Assembly: GCF_008808095.1 (NCBI RefSeq)
Contig: NZ_CP023396.1
Coordinates: forward strand, 558,001 to 622,000
DNA: 64,000 nt
Reading direction: 5' to 3'
DNA from: Pseudoalteromonas ruthenica
GTDB lineage: Bacteria; Pseudomonadota; Gammaproteobacteria; Enterobacterales; Alteromonadaceae
Below are positions 39,347-48,525 of the stretch, piece by piece. A program made the translations under genes and the position numbers. The notes under the pieces are model-generated. The model saw nothing but the letters and a program-made list of their open reading frames with translations, was not told where the DNA came from and made no database searches. Each line of letters starts with the position of its first letter. Within the stretch, counting starts at the first letter, position 1.

Positions 39347-39785
39347 ACAGAATTTGCTGCCTAGGCAGCACAGCCGAGTAGCGCTGGAGGGCTTAGAGGG
39401 GCAGTGTGGTTTTACTGACCCTCTAAGACTCTATTTCCTTTACGGACCAGCACAAAAGAATACCTTTGAACGGGTAGCGCTGGAGTCTTTAGGGCCTGTA
39501 TGTTTGTGAGAGGACGTATGGTTACCCTAAGACTCATTTATTCTAAAGCTCCGATAACACGAAAACTGTGTCGGAGCTTTGCCATTTTCATTTAGGTGGA
39601 TTTGGCTGCTGACTTCGTATTCATCGATGTCAGTGTGAAAACTGTCACAGGATAGAGCCGCGAAAGGTTATACTGTCCTCATAATAACAAGTATTATTGG
39701 CTCGATAGATAGCCGATGAGAGCAGCCCCTAGGGTGTGAATCTGCATCCACACGAAATGGGCACCAAACAGGTAGAGAGTAAATC
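39347..39785 (+). other. pgi-zwf intergenic region with paired hairpin elements
   Basis: No gene seen. Two related elements each start with GTAGCGCTGGAG (39378-39389 and 39474-39485), continue into a stem with TTAG(A)GGG on one side and CCCT(CT)AAG on the other (39392-39400/39419-39427; about 39488-39494/39525-39530) and end with TAAGACTC. A third hairpin, AAAGCTCCGA/TCGGAGCTTT at 39545-39580, may be the pgi terminator. The rest is the zwf leader. Confidence 0.6.
39545..39580 (+). terminator. Probable terminator downstream of pgi
   Basis: A 10-bp stem AAAGCTCCGA/TCGGAGCTTT with a loop that can pair further (ACAC/GTGT). The T run is short (TTT, then ATTTT), so confidence is moderate. Confidence 0.55.
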
Positions 39786-41258
39786 ATGCTAAATCCTTTT
39801 GATATTATCATTTTTGGCGGCGGTGGCGATTTGGCCTTGCGCAAATTGCTTCCGGCGATGTATCGCGCTTATCAGGAAGGGAACCTACCACAAGGGACAC
39901 GCATCCTCCCCACTGTTCGTGGCGCTGATAAACGTGACGAATATATTGATACCGCTCATAAAGCAATGAAAGAGTACTTGGCCAAAGGTGAGTACAACGC
40001 CAAAGATTGGAAGGCGTTCGCAGAGTTCTTAGTGCCAGTCGTTGTCAATGTGACCGAGGCTGACAGTCATTGGGATGAGCTAAAAACGATTTTAGATGAG
40101 CACGAAGCAGATAAATCACGTGTATTCTACTTATCATTGCCGCCAGCAGTGTATGGCACCTGCTGTGAAATTCTCTCTGCTAAAGAGTTGATTACTGATA
40201 CCTCGCGTGTGGTGGTTGAAAAGCCCATCGGCTACTGCGGTAAGTCAGCAGAAGAGATCAACGCGAAAATTGCACAATTCTTCAGTGAAGAGCAGATTTT
40301 CCGTATTGACCACTATTTAGGTAAAGAGACGGTTCAAAACCTGATGGCGTTGCGCTTCTCTAACTCTTTGTTTGAGAATTTATGGGATGCCAAGTCGATT
40401 GATAATATTCAAATTAGCATCTCGGAAACGGTGGGCCTTGAAAGCCGCGCGGGCTTCTATGATAAAGCCGGCGCGCTGCGTGATATGGTGCAGAACCACT
40501 TGTTACAATTACTTTGCTTGGTGGCGATGGAGTCGCCGCATAAGCTCAATGCGAACTCCATTCGCACTGAAAAATTAAAAGTGCTTGAGGCGCTAAGGCC
40601 GTTGGTGGGTGAGCAAGTCGATGAAAATATCGTACGTGGCCAATATGTACCAGGCGATCTCGACGGTAAACTCGTACCGGGGTATTTAGAAGAGCTGGGC
40701 GAAGGCTCAAGCGCGACAGAAACTTTTGTCGCTATCAAAGCGCATATCGATAACTGGCGTTGGGCTGGCGTGCCATTTTATTTGCGCACAGGCAAGCGTA
40801 TGCATAAGCGTTGTGCGGAGATTGTTGTTGAATACAAGCCGGTCTCGCACAATGTGTATGAGCAAGATGTCGGTCCTATCCAGCCTAATCGCCTGGTGAT
40901 CCGCCTGCAACCAGAGGAAAGCATCCAACTTACGCTGATGTCTAAGCGTTTGGACAATCTAGAAATGCAACTAGAGCCTGTTACGTTAAATATCGAGCTT
41001 TCAGAAACCTACTCAAAGGGTTTCCATTCAGATGCCTATAAGCGCTTAATGTTGGATGCGGCGGCCAATAACCCAGCGCTATTTATTCATCGTGATGAAG
41101 TGCGTCAAGCATGGAAATGGATTGATCCTATTATCGAACGTTGGCAGGAAAAAGGGATCCCGTCCCTATACCGAGCTGGCTCATGGGGCCCAGATGATGC
41201 AGATGAGCTTTTAGCAACAAATAATCACCGTTGGTTTAACACCGGGGGGGGCGCGTAA
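39786..41258 (+). CDS. zwf: Glucose-6-phosphate 1-dehydrogenase
   Basis: Zwf oxidises glucose 6-phosphate to 6-phosphogluconolactone with NADP+, the entry to the pentose phosphate and Entner-Doudoroff routes. The 490-residue protein has the nucleotide motif FGGGGDLALRKLLPA near 10, the active-site signature RIDHYLGKETVQNL near 174 and VVEKPIGY near 145. Its last base overlaps the pgl start (TAATG), so the two are coupled. No edd or eda follows in the window. Confidence 0.97.
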   Translation: MLNPFDIIIFGGGGDLALRKLLPAMYRAYQEGNLPQGTRILPTVRGADKRDEYIDTAHKAMKEYLAKGEYNAKDWKAFAEFLVPVVVNVTEADSHWDELKTILDEHEADKSRVFYLSLPPAVYGTCCEILSAKELITDTSRVVVEKPIGYCGKSAEEINAKIAQFFSEEQIFRIDHYLGKETVQNLMALRFSNSLFENLWDAKSIDNIQISISETVGLESRAGFYDKAGALRDMVQNHLLQLLCLVAMESPHKLNANSIRTEKLKVLEALRPLVGEQVDENIVRGQYVPGDLDGKLVPGYLEELGEGSSATETFVAIKAHIDNWRWAGVPFYLRTGKRMHKRCAEIVVEYKPVSHNVYEQDVGPIQPNRLVIRLQPEESIQLTLMSKRLDNLEMQLEPVTLNIELSETYSKGFHSDAYKRLMLDAAANNPALFIHRDEVRQAWKWIDPIIERWQEKGIPSLYRAGSWGPDDADELLATNNHRWFNTGGGA

Positions 41259-41968
41259 TGGCGAATATTACAGAACACTTCTTTGATTCCAAAGAGCAGA
41301 TGACCGCCAGTTTGGCAGAGTCACTAGAGCAGCGCTTAACCCAAGGTTTAGCTGAGAATAGCCGTGCAGCGCTGATGGTATCTGGCGGCTCATCGCCGGC
41401 TCCGGCCTATAAGTACCTATCAAACCTTGATATTGATTGGCACAAAGTGGATGTTGCTATGGTTGATGAGCGCTGGGTTGATGCCAGCCATGAGAAAAGT
41501 AACGAGACTTTCATCAACAATACCTTGCTACAAAATAAGGCTGCGCGCGCTAACTTTATCACCATGAAAAACGCAGCCCCGACTGCTGAGCAAGGCGTTG
41601 AGGCATGTGAGCAGCACTATCAGCAAGTGCACCGCCCTTATGATGTAACCATTTTGGGCATGGGACCGGATGGTCATACTGCGTCTCTTTTCCCGCACGC
41701 GCAGGGTTTAGAAATTGGGCTTCAAGCAGAGCAACTGGTATGTGCTATTAATGCGATTGAAAGTGAGGTGACAGGAGCGATTACCGAGCGAATGACATTA
41801 ACGGTGCATGCTATTGCCCAATCAAAGGTCGTGAAGTTACTTATCAGTGGTGAGCAGAAGCTTGCAACTTATAAAGCGGCTAAGCAGCAAGGAGATGTTG
41901 CAGAGATGCCGCTGCGAGCAATATTGCAGCATCCCGATATTGAGCTCGAGGTGTATTGGGCTCCTTAA
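41258..41968 (+). CDS. pgl: 6-phosphogluconolactonase
   Basis: Pgl hydrolyses 6-phosphogluconolactone, the Zwf product. The 236-residue DevB-type enzyme shows VSGGSSPAPAYKYLS near 41, MVDERWVDASHEKSNETF near 69 and LGMGPDGHTASLFP near 134. It overlaps zwf by 1 nt and is followed by a strong terminator. Confidence 0.95.
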   Translation: MANITEHFFDSKEQMTASLAESLEQRLTQGLAENSRAALMVSGGSSPAPAYKYLSNLDIDWHKVDVAMVDERWVDASHEKSNETFINNTLLQNKAARANFITMKNAAPTAEQGVEACEQHYQQVHRPYDVTILGMGPDGHTASLFPHAQGLEIGLQAEQLVCAINAIESEVTGAITERMTLTVHAIAQSKVVKLLISGEQKLATYKAAKQQGDVAEMPLRAILQHPDIELEVYWAP

Positions 41969-41991
41969 CCGTATGACTATCAATAATGAAT

Positions 41992-42027
41992 AACAAAAGC
42001 GCGGCAATAGCCGCGCTTTTGTTTTTT
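41992..42027 (+). terminator. Terminator of zwf-pgl
   Basis: A 14-bp stem AACAAAAGCGCGGC/GCCGCGCTTTTGTT with an AATA loop, then TTTTT. Confidence 0.92.
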
Positions 42028-42178
42028 AGGGATGTAAGCTAAATGGCTGACAGTTTAGCTTTTGGTATCCTGCTAGAAGGCGCTAATCAATGGCTGCAAA
42101 ATCGTGCCTCCAAGTTTTTGTAAGCAAATATAGATTTAATTGCAATGGGCACTAGACGGCAGCAGAATATTTGCATAG

Positions 42179-42208
42179 AATAACAATGACAGCGCTGTCA
42201 TTGTTATT
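42179..42208. promoter_or_regulatory. 30-bp perfect palindrome containing TGACAGCGCTGTCA
   Basis: Each arm reads AATAACAATGACAGC and its complement. The core is the symmetric form of the operator seen upstream of pgi and of the TonB receptor. It is far from both start codons (about 520 bp before the receptor). Confidence 0.75.
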
Positions 42209-42658
42209 GATAATTAATTGTGACCCCTGAAAAGATACAAACGCTTCTGCCCGATGCTCTGTATTAAAGCGCCGCTCAACTAATATCTTTTGTATAAAAA
42301 TAGTGCTATGAGAATAGTTGTTGTTAAAGTTATCCAACTGGGAGTAGAACAGGGGATACTTTAAGCATTTTAAAATTATTCTTACTTTTACAGGTACTTA
42401 GTCGCTCACTTAGCGGTAAGTAGAATCAAAACTGCCCTCTTATTTACCTTAATCAGAAACCAAGTTGCCAATTAGGCTTTACTTTTGTTGTCACATTTGT
42501 GTTATATTCATCTCGATTTCACACTAGCAGAGCTAAATTCACCTCTATTAAATGTTCACTAAATCATAGAGTTAAAGATTAACTCGCGGTTTTTTTAAAC
42601 AAAAAAGCCAAAAAGATGTAGCGAAATTGTAATTTAGGGTGTATGGTTTGTTAGTAGA

Positions 42659-42672
42659 TGACAGCGTTGTCA
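42659..42672. promoter_or_regulatory. Candidate LacI-family operator upstream of the TonB receptor (TGACAGCGTTGTCA)
   Basis: Identical 14 bp to the site upstream of pgi, 55 bp before the receptor start codon. Confidence 0.7.
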
Positions 42673-42727
42673 TCATCACTGGGCAGAAGTGATAAAAAAA
42701 TCAACAAAATGATTCAAGGGGAATCCT

Positions 42728-45376
42728 GTGTTAGCTAAAAATTTTAAAAAAAGCTTATTAGCAGTGAATATCGGCCTTGCTATGGGTGCTGGTTTTTCCG
42801 GCGCAGCAGTAGCGGCTGATGCACAAACTCAAGCAAAAGAAGATGTTGAAGTCATTGAAGTGCGCGGTATCCGCCGCTCATTAGAAGCGTCAATGAATAC
42901 CAAACGCTTTGCTAATGCCGTGGTAGACGCGGTGTCAGCAGAAGACATTGGTGAATTTCCTGATAATAACCTTGCCGAGGCTCTAGGTCGTGTACCTGGT
43001 GTTACTGTTTCTCGTCAGTTTGGTGAAGGTTCAGCCGTCTCTATTCGTGGTGCGTCAAACTCGCTGACATTAACCACGCTAAATGGTCAGAATGTGGCCT
43101 CTACGGGTTGGTATTCACAACAAGCCATTGACCGTACCTTCAACTACTCTATGCTTCCACCAGAAATGATCGCTGATATGGAAGTGTACAAGTCATCGCA
43201 AGCAGACCTGTTAGAAGGTGGTGTTGGCGGTACTGTAATCGTAAATACCCGCAAGCCTCTAGATTTAGAGCCAATGACTATTTTTGGCAGCGTTAAAGGT
43301 TCGGGTTCTAGCCAGTCAGATGAAATTGATCCAACCGTTTCAGGGTTAGTCAGTTGGAAAAACGAAGCTGAGAATTTTGGTGCATTAATTTCTGTTGCAC
43401 AATCGGACTATACACTGGAACGTCGCGGTGATGAGGCGTTACCCATTTGGGGTGGTCGTATTGCGCCAACTGCTTTTGTGCAAGAGCGTGAGCGCACAGC
43501 CTATGATATCCAGCTCCAATACGCACCAACTGATGCACTTGAGTTCGGCGTACACTATATGAACCTTGAGTTGGGTGCTGATGGCGTAAATAACCAAGTA
43601 TGGATCCCACAAGATACGTCTAACTGCGAAGCGCTGAATGCCGATGGTGTGCCAGAGCGTTGTACTTCATCGCAACAGTGGTTTGACGACACAGGTTTAG
43701 GTGCAAACAGCTATTGGGACGTGCGTCCACGTAACGCAACAATGGAAACTGAACTGATTGCCGCAGACATGAAGTTCTTAGGCGATGGCTTCACGGTTGA
43801 AGTTCAAGTGGGTACATCAGAAGCCACGGGCGGTACCAATTTTGAAACCAACGTTGCTTATATTTCGGGCCTAGGCGGTTCGGTAGGCACACTTGATGGC
43901 ACGGGCACGAATTGGATTTTTGATACCGAAGATCAATCTTATCCATTGCCTGCGGCTGGCGAGTATGTTGGCTGGGAAGGCTTACAGCCGGGCGCGATTG
44001 TTAATGAGCCGCGTACGGATGAAGAAACGTATGCACAGGTAGATGTTGAGTTCGAAACAGACTTTGAATACATCACGTCAATTAAAACCGGTTTACGTTG
44101 GTCAGATCACGATGTTGTTCGTGACAAAAACCGTCCAAACTTGAACTTTGATGGTGCCGCAGAGGCCGAAATCGTTGATGCTGACCGCTTCACCGATGGC
44201 CGAATTGATGCTGGCATGAGCGATATCTCTATCCCTAATGGTGATGGCGCTGAGATGATTGCTTATACTCAAGAGTTCATAGAAAGCTGGGCTCGTGAAC
44301 GCTCAGGGTATGCATCACTAAATGAAGAAACGGTTGCTGCCTATGTAATGGCTAATTACTCAGGTGAAAATTTCCGTGGTAACTTCGGTTTACGTTATGT
44401 GTCAACTGAAGCAACCTCGCAAGCCTATGCTTTAGCACCTGGTTTTGTCGACCCAACGCATGCATTTAATAATGGTTACTCGACAGCTTTAACAACTGAA
44501 GAACATGACCATTCAGAGGTTTTACCTAGCTTTAACTTGGCTTATGACCTTTCTCAAGACATGATCTTACGTGTATCTGCTGCGACCGTTATTTCTCGTC
44601 CAAACTACAATGACATGTTCAGTAACGCTGCATTAGCAGGTTATGACGACAACGACGATAACAACCAGTCGGTCACCAAAGGTACTCCGTCACTGAGCCC
44701 ATTTAAAGCGAACCAAGCTGATGTTGGTGTTGAGTATTACTACGCACCGTCTAGCTTAATTGCAGGTAGCTTCTTTTGGAAAGACGTTGACACCTTTACC
44801 ACAAATACAGAACAACCAGGTCAAAGTATTGGTATCGTTGACCCAGGAACAAACACCGACAACTGGCGTGTAGAAACGTACACAGACGGTGACGGTGGCA
44901 CCATTTATGGTGCAGAGTTCCAGTTGCAGCATACGTTTGATAACGGTTTCGGGGCTGTTGTAAACTACACTTACTCTGATTCAGATGCCAATGCAGAGAA
45001 CTTCGTAGATGGCAACTCTGTATTCTCTGATGCATCAGAGCACACAGTGAATACAGTGGCGTTTTATGAGACCGACGCACTATCATTACGTGCAGCCTAT
45101 ACTTGGCGTTCAGAGTACATGATTCGTGAAACGGGTTTCTACGGTAGTCGTCTACACGAAGACTTTGGAACATTGGACTTAAGTGCGAGTTACGATATCA
45201 ACGAGAACTTCACTATTATCGCCGATGTTACAAACCTTCTAGAGGAAGACAGCATCCAGGTTGGTAACCACCAAAACTGGACTGACACTGATAACCCACG
45301 CTTCAGTCGTGGATACCCAGCGTATAATTATCAGGGTGAGTCGCGTTACTCTGTTGGTTTACAATTCCGCTTCTAA
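42728..45376 (+). CDS. TonB-dependent outer-membrane receptor
   Basis: This 882-residue protein begins at a GTG with AAGGGG 6 nt upstream. A signal peptide ends near residue 29 (AAVAADAQ). The plug domain follows, with the TonB-box-like EVIEVRGIRRSLEASMNTK near 41-59 and the GVTVSRQFGEG and EVYKSSQADLLEGGVGGTV motifs; the C-terminus ends with aromatic Phe (LQFRF) as in outer-membrane barrels. It resembles the Xanthomonas/Caulobacter type (TIGR01782) used for carbohydrates. A LacI-type operator lies upstream and a tryptophan-halogenase-like gene follows after a terminator. The sugar is unknown. Confidence 0.93.
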   Translation: MLAKNFKKSLLAVNIGLAMGAGFSGAAVAADAQTQAKEDVEVIEVRGIRRSLEASMNTKRFANAVVDAVSAEDIGEFPDNNLAEALGRVPGVTVSRQFGEGSAVSIRGASNSLTLTTLNGQNVASTGWYSQQAIDRTFNYSMLPPEMIADMEVYKSSQADLLEGGVGGTVIVNTRKPLDLEPMTIFGSVKGSGSSQSDEIDPTVSGLVSWKNEAENFGALISVAQSDYTLERRGDEALPIWGGRIAPTAFVQERERTAYDIQLQYAPTDALEFGVHYMNLELGADGVNNQVWIPQDTSNCEALNADGVPERCTSSQQWFDDTGLGANSYWDVRPRNATMETELIAADMKFLGDGFTVEVQVGTSEATGGTNFETNVAYISGLGGSVGTLDGTGTNWIFDTEDQSYPLPAAGEYVGWEGLQPGAIVNEPRTDEETYAQVDVEFETDFEYITSIKTGLRWSDHDVVRDKNRPNLNFDGAAEAEIVDADRFTDGRIDAGMSDISIPNGDGAEMIAYTQEFIESWARERSGYASLNEETVAAYVMANYSGENFRGNFGLRYVSTEATSQAYALAPGFVDPTHAFNNGYSTALTTEEHDHSEVLPSFNLAYDLSQDMILRVSAATVISRPNYNDMFSNAALAGYDDNDDNNQSVTKGTPSLSPFKANQADVGVEYYYAPSSLIAGSFFWKDVDTFTTNTEQPGQSIGIVDPGTNTDNWRVETYTDGDGGTIYGAEFQLQHTFDNGFGAVVNYTYSDSDANAENFVDGNSVFSDASEHTVNTVAFYETDALSLRAAYTWRSEYMIRETGFYGSRLHEDFGTLDLSASYDINENFTIIADVTNLLEEDSIQVGNHQNWTDTDNPRFSRGYPAYNYQGESRYSVGLQFRF

Positions 45377-45391
45377 AGCGATATTGTTGAT

Positions 45392-45419
45392 AAAACCCGA
45401 GCTCATGCTCGGGTTTTTT
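45392..45419 (+). terminator. Terminator after the TonB-dependent receptor gene
   Basis: Stem AAACCCGAGC/GCTCGGGTTT with a TCAT loop, then T residues. It lies 25 nt before the halogenase start. Confidence 0.9.
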
Positions 45420-45443
45420 GTTTAGGCAAGTGGCAGTTTGAAA

Positions 45444-46964
45444 ATGAAAAAATTGAGAAAAGTCGTTATTGTCGGTGGTGGTACATCTGGCTGGTTGGCT
45501 GCGAATCACATTGGCAAGAGACTATTAGGCAGCGATATTGAGGTGTGCTTAATTGAGTCACCTACTATTCCAACCATTGGCGTCGGTGAGGGCACTGTGC
45601 CGATGATGGTCAGTACCTTACAAAGTTTTGGTATTTCCGAGCAAACCTTTATTACCCAGTGCGATGCGACGTTTAAACAATCAATAAAGTTCATAAACTG
45701 GCTTGATAAACACCACCATGGTGAACACAACTATTATCATCACTTGTTCGAATACCCCTTTCCAAATAATCAAGATGTCACGCAAACTTGGCTCAGTGAC
45801 ACAACAACCGCCTCATTCGCCGAAACCGTTTCGTTTCAACACATGCTCTGTGAGCACGGTGTCGGCCCTAAGGCGATAACTCAAGCGCAATACACTGGCC
45901 ACGCCAGTTATGCCTATCACCTTAATGCGCTCAAGTTTGCCCAACTATTAAAGGACAATGCCACATCTCGGTTTAACGTGAAGTTACTGAAAACCAACGT
46001 AACAGCGGTAAAGTGCAATGATGAAGGCCATATCAGTGAGCTGCAAACTGACGATAGTGGCCAAGTCAGCGGCGATTTTTTTGTTGATTGCAGTGGCTTT
46101 TCGAGCATTTTGCATCGACAAGCCTTGGGCGTTAAATCAGTGGATGTAAGTGATCAGCTGTCGATTGATAAAGCCATTACGGCCCAAGTCCCGACCTCTG
46201 CAGATGATGCGATCCCTCCTTACACGCTGGCCACAGCACATCAGGCCGGGTGGATATGGGACATTGCCCTGACCACACGACGTGGAACCGGCTTTGTGTA
46301 TGCCAGTGACTACTTAACAAAAGAGCAGGCATATACCAAATTTGAACGTTATTTAGGTCAGCCGTTATCTGGCTTAAAAGTACGGGAAATTGACATGAAA
46401 GCGGGGTTCGCTGAGCGGGCTTGGCATAAGAATTGTGTGGCTTTAGGGCTTGCTCAAGGCTTTGTTGAGCCTTTAGAGGCAACCTCCATTCTGCTGACTG
46501 ACTTTAGTGCAAAGCTGTTGGCCGAGAATTTGCCAGTGCAGCATCATGCGCTAGCGTTAGCCGCTAAGAAGTATAACGAAATTGTCGATTATGCATGGCG
46601 CCGAGTCGTCGACTTTATCCAATTGCACTATTATCTTTCAGATCGTCAAGACTCTGCGTTCTGGCGGGCAATGAAGTCAACTGACAGCATGTCTGTGGTG
46701 CTCAAAGAACGTCTTGCGTTGTGGCAATACCAAGTCCCTAAAAAGTCTGACTTTAACTCTAAATATGAAGTGTTTGAGCTAGAGAACTACTTGTACATTC
46801 TTTATGGTATGCATTTTAAGCCATGCGCTCATTTAGTTGCCAAGGCTGAGCATAAAGAATTGATTGCTATGTTAACAAGCTATGGTGAGCAGCTGCTAAA
46901 GCAGCTGCCTAAGCACCGAGCCTTGCTTCACAATATAGCCCAACATGGGCTGCAGAAAATTTAG
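45444..46964 (+). CDS. Tryptophan-halogenase-family flavoprotein (copy 1)
   Basis: This 506-residue protein has the FAD-binding VVIVGGGTSGWLAA near 9-22, GVGEGT near 50 and the catalytic-type Lys in CDATFKQSIKF near 76, with GFVEPLEATSI (Glu) near 340, as in flavin-dependent tryptophan halogenases. The usual WxWxIP motif is replaced by GWIWDIAL. Such genes often accompany TonB receptors in marine bacteria without proven halogenase activity. The ATG at 45444 was preferred to an in-frame TTG at 45438. It is convergent with copy 2, the stops overlapping by 3-4 nt. Confidence 0.82.
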   Translation: MKKLRKVVIVGGGTSGWLAANHIGKRLLGSDIEVCLIESPTIPTIGVGEGTVPMMVSTLQSFGISEQTFITQCDATFKQSIKFINWLDKHHHGEHNYYHHLFEYPFPNNQDVTQTWLSDTTTASFAETVSFQHMLCEHGVGPKAITQAQYTGHASYAYHLNALKFAQLLKDNATSRFNVKLLKTNVTAVKCNDEGHISELQTDDSGQVSGDFFVDCSGFSSILHRQALGVKSVDVSDQLSIDKAITAQVPTSADDAIPPYTLATAHQAGWIWDIALTTRRGTGFVYASDYLTKEQAYTKFERYLGQPLSGLKVREIDMKAGFAERAWHKNCVALGLAQGFVEPLEATSILLTDFSAKLLAENLPVQHHALALAAKKYNEIVDYAWRRVVDFIQLHYYLSDRQDSAFWRAMKSTDSMSVVLKERLALWQYQVPKKSDFNSKYEVFELENYLYILYGMHFKPCAHLVAKAEHKELIAMLTSYGEQLLKQLPKHRALLHNIAQHGLQKI

Positions 46965-48508
46965 CTTTTACACGATGCACCAAACGCTTCGAGCAATGCT
47001 CTATTTGACAAGAGCTTGCTTGCGGCACTGCGTTTTTGTGCGGCGATTGAGGCAAATGCCTTGTCGATGATCTCCTCGTTGATTGGCGCTTTTTCAACGT
47101 AGTTAGGTAAAAACTCTAATCCATAGAGAATGTATTGCCAACTAGCGAGAGTGAACAGGTCGTATTTGTAGGGTAAGTCGCCATCGGTAATACCATAATG
47201 CTGCCAAGCCTTGAGCTTTTCCTGTAGTGAGGCAGGAATGGTCTCGGGGTTTTTCTGCTCTCGCCAAAAAGGGGTATCATCGCGCTTGGTGAGACAATAA
47301 TGCAGCTTAATGAAATCGATAATGTTGTCCCAACGGGATGTGAAAATACGATTGTATTGCTTTTCTCTCTCGAGCATTGCTTCTCGAGTTGCAGGGAAAC
47401 GGGCGGCAAGAGAGCGCACTCCCGCCTCAACCATGGCTATAGCAGTTGCTTCCAAAGGCTCGACAAAGCCACTGGAAAAACCGATAGCACAGCAGTTCTT
47501 GGCCCACGATTTTTCTCGGTAGCCGGTTTTGAAGCTGATATGACGATAGCGCTTCTCACTATCATGGGCAATACCATGATAATCGCACAAGGTTTTCTCA
47601 GCCTGCTCTTTGGAGCAGTAGTGTGAATTGTAAACATAACCGGTGCCTCGGCGATTTTGTAAGGCAATATCCCAAATCCATCCGGCGTCTTGCGCCGTGG
47701 ACACCGTATGGGTCGTGATAGGGGTCTCGGCATCGGCATATTCCACAGGTAACACAACGGCGGTATCGACTGTGAGGTAGTGGCTCTTATCAACAAAGGG
47801 CACGTTTAGAGCTTTTGCTAACAGCAAAGAGGAGAAGCCCGTACAGTCGACAAAAAAATCAGCGTCATGCTGGCGTTGCTGCTTATCAACTAAGTGCGCG
47901 ATGAAACCTTGCTCATCAAGCTCTACTTGCTCAATATCTGCAACAATATGCTCAACCTGTAACTTGTTCATTGCATGCTTTTTGAGTAACTGGCCCAGCT
48001 TGGCGGCATCAAGGTGGTATGCATACTTGGCAAGCCAAGCATATTCTCCCGTCTCAGGTGTCTTAGGTGCGAGGTTTTCGTCGCACAGGAATGACTGCAC
48101 CGACGTCGCGTGGGCAAAATCTTGCTGCATCGTGCCTTGGTGTTTTCGGCTCACCCAATATGCGCTCAAATCAAGGCCTTTTGGTTTGGCGGGGGGATCA
48201 AAAGGGTGGTAATAGGCATGAGGTTTTTCGTTTGGGTTATACAGCCAATTTTTAAAAAGAGCACCTTGCTTAAAGCTGGCGTCACACTCAGCGATAAACT
48301 CTTTTTCAGAAAGGCCAATCTCATACAAGGTATTGACGATAGTAGGGAAGGTGCCTTCGCCAACGCCAATTGTGGGGATAGTGTCTGACTCAATAATACT
48401 GACTTTAATATCCCGTCCGGTTCGCTTAAAACTACTGGCTAAGTAGGCTGCGCTAAGCCAGCCAGAAGTGCCACCGCCAACGACAATAACACGTGATAAA
48501 TCTTTCAT
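46961..48508 (-). CDS. Tryptophan-halogenase-family flavoprotein (copy 2)
   Basis: A 515-residue homologue of copy 1 with the same landmarks: VIVVGGGTSGWLSA near 8, GVGEGTFPTIV near 50, Lys in CDASFKQGALFKNW near 76, AGWIWDIALQNRRGTGYVY near 276 (again lacking WxWxIP), and GFVEPLEATAIAM near 345. It is 17 nt downstream of the DUF6445 gene, so these form a two-gene minus operon. True halogenation is unproven; a role in modifying or sensing the imported substrate is possible. Confidence 0.82.
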   Translation of the reverse strand: MKDLSRVIVVGGGTSGWLSAAYLASSFKRTGRDIKVSIIESDTIPTIGVGEGTFPTIVNTLYEIGLSEKEFIAECDASFKQGALFKNWLYNPNEKPHAYYHPFDPPAKPKGLDLSAYWVSRKHQGTMQQDFAHATSVQSFLCDENLAPKTPETGEYAWLAKYAYHLDAAKLGQLLKKHAMNKLQVEHIVADIEQVELDEQGFIAHLVDKQQRQHDADFFVDCTGFSSLLLAKALNVPFVDKSHYLTVDTAVVLPVEYADAETPITTHTVSTAQDAGWIWDIALQNRRGTGYVYNSHYCSKEQAEKTLCDYHGIAHDSEKRYRHISFKTGYREKSWAKNCCAIGFSSGFVEPLEATAIAMVEAGVRSLAARFPATREAMLEREKQYNRIFTSRWDNIIDFIKLHYCLTKRDDTPFWREQKNPETIPASLQEKLKAWQHYGITDGDLPYKYDLFTLASWQYILYGLEFLPNYVEKAPINEEIIDKAFASIAAQKRSAASKLLSNRALLEAFGASCKS

Positions 48509-48525
48509 TCTTATTCCTTTATTTT

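Larger units (their letters stand above)
42028..42727. other. Leader region before the TonB-dependent receptor gene
   Basis: About 700 bases without a convincing gene; a 61-codon minus-strand frame over 42152-42337 lacks support. Contents: a 30-bp perfect palindrome (42179-42208), an A+T-rich stretch, and a LacI-type operator 55 bp before the receptor start. A long 5' leader with its promoter between the two operators is plausible. Confidence 0.6.

Noticed and set aside
42152-42337. 61-codon minus-strand frame over the 30-bp palindrome
   Set aside because: No ribosome site or family; lies on regulatory sequence.
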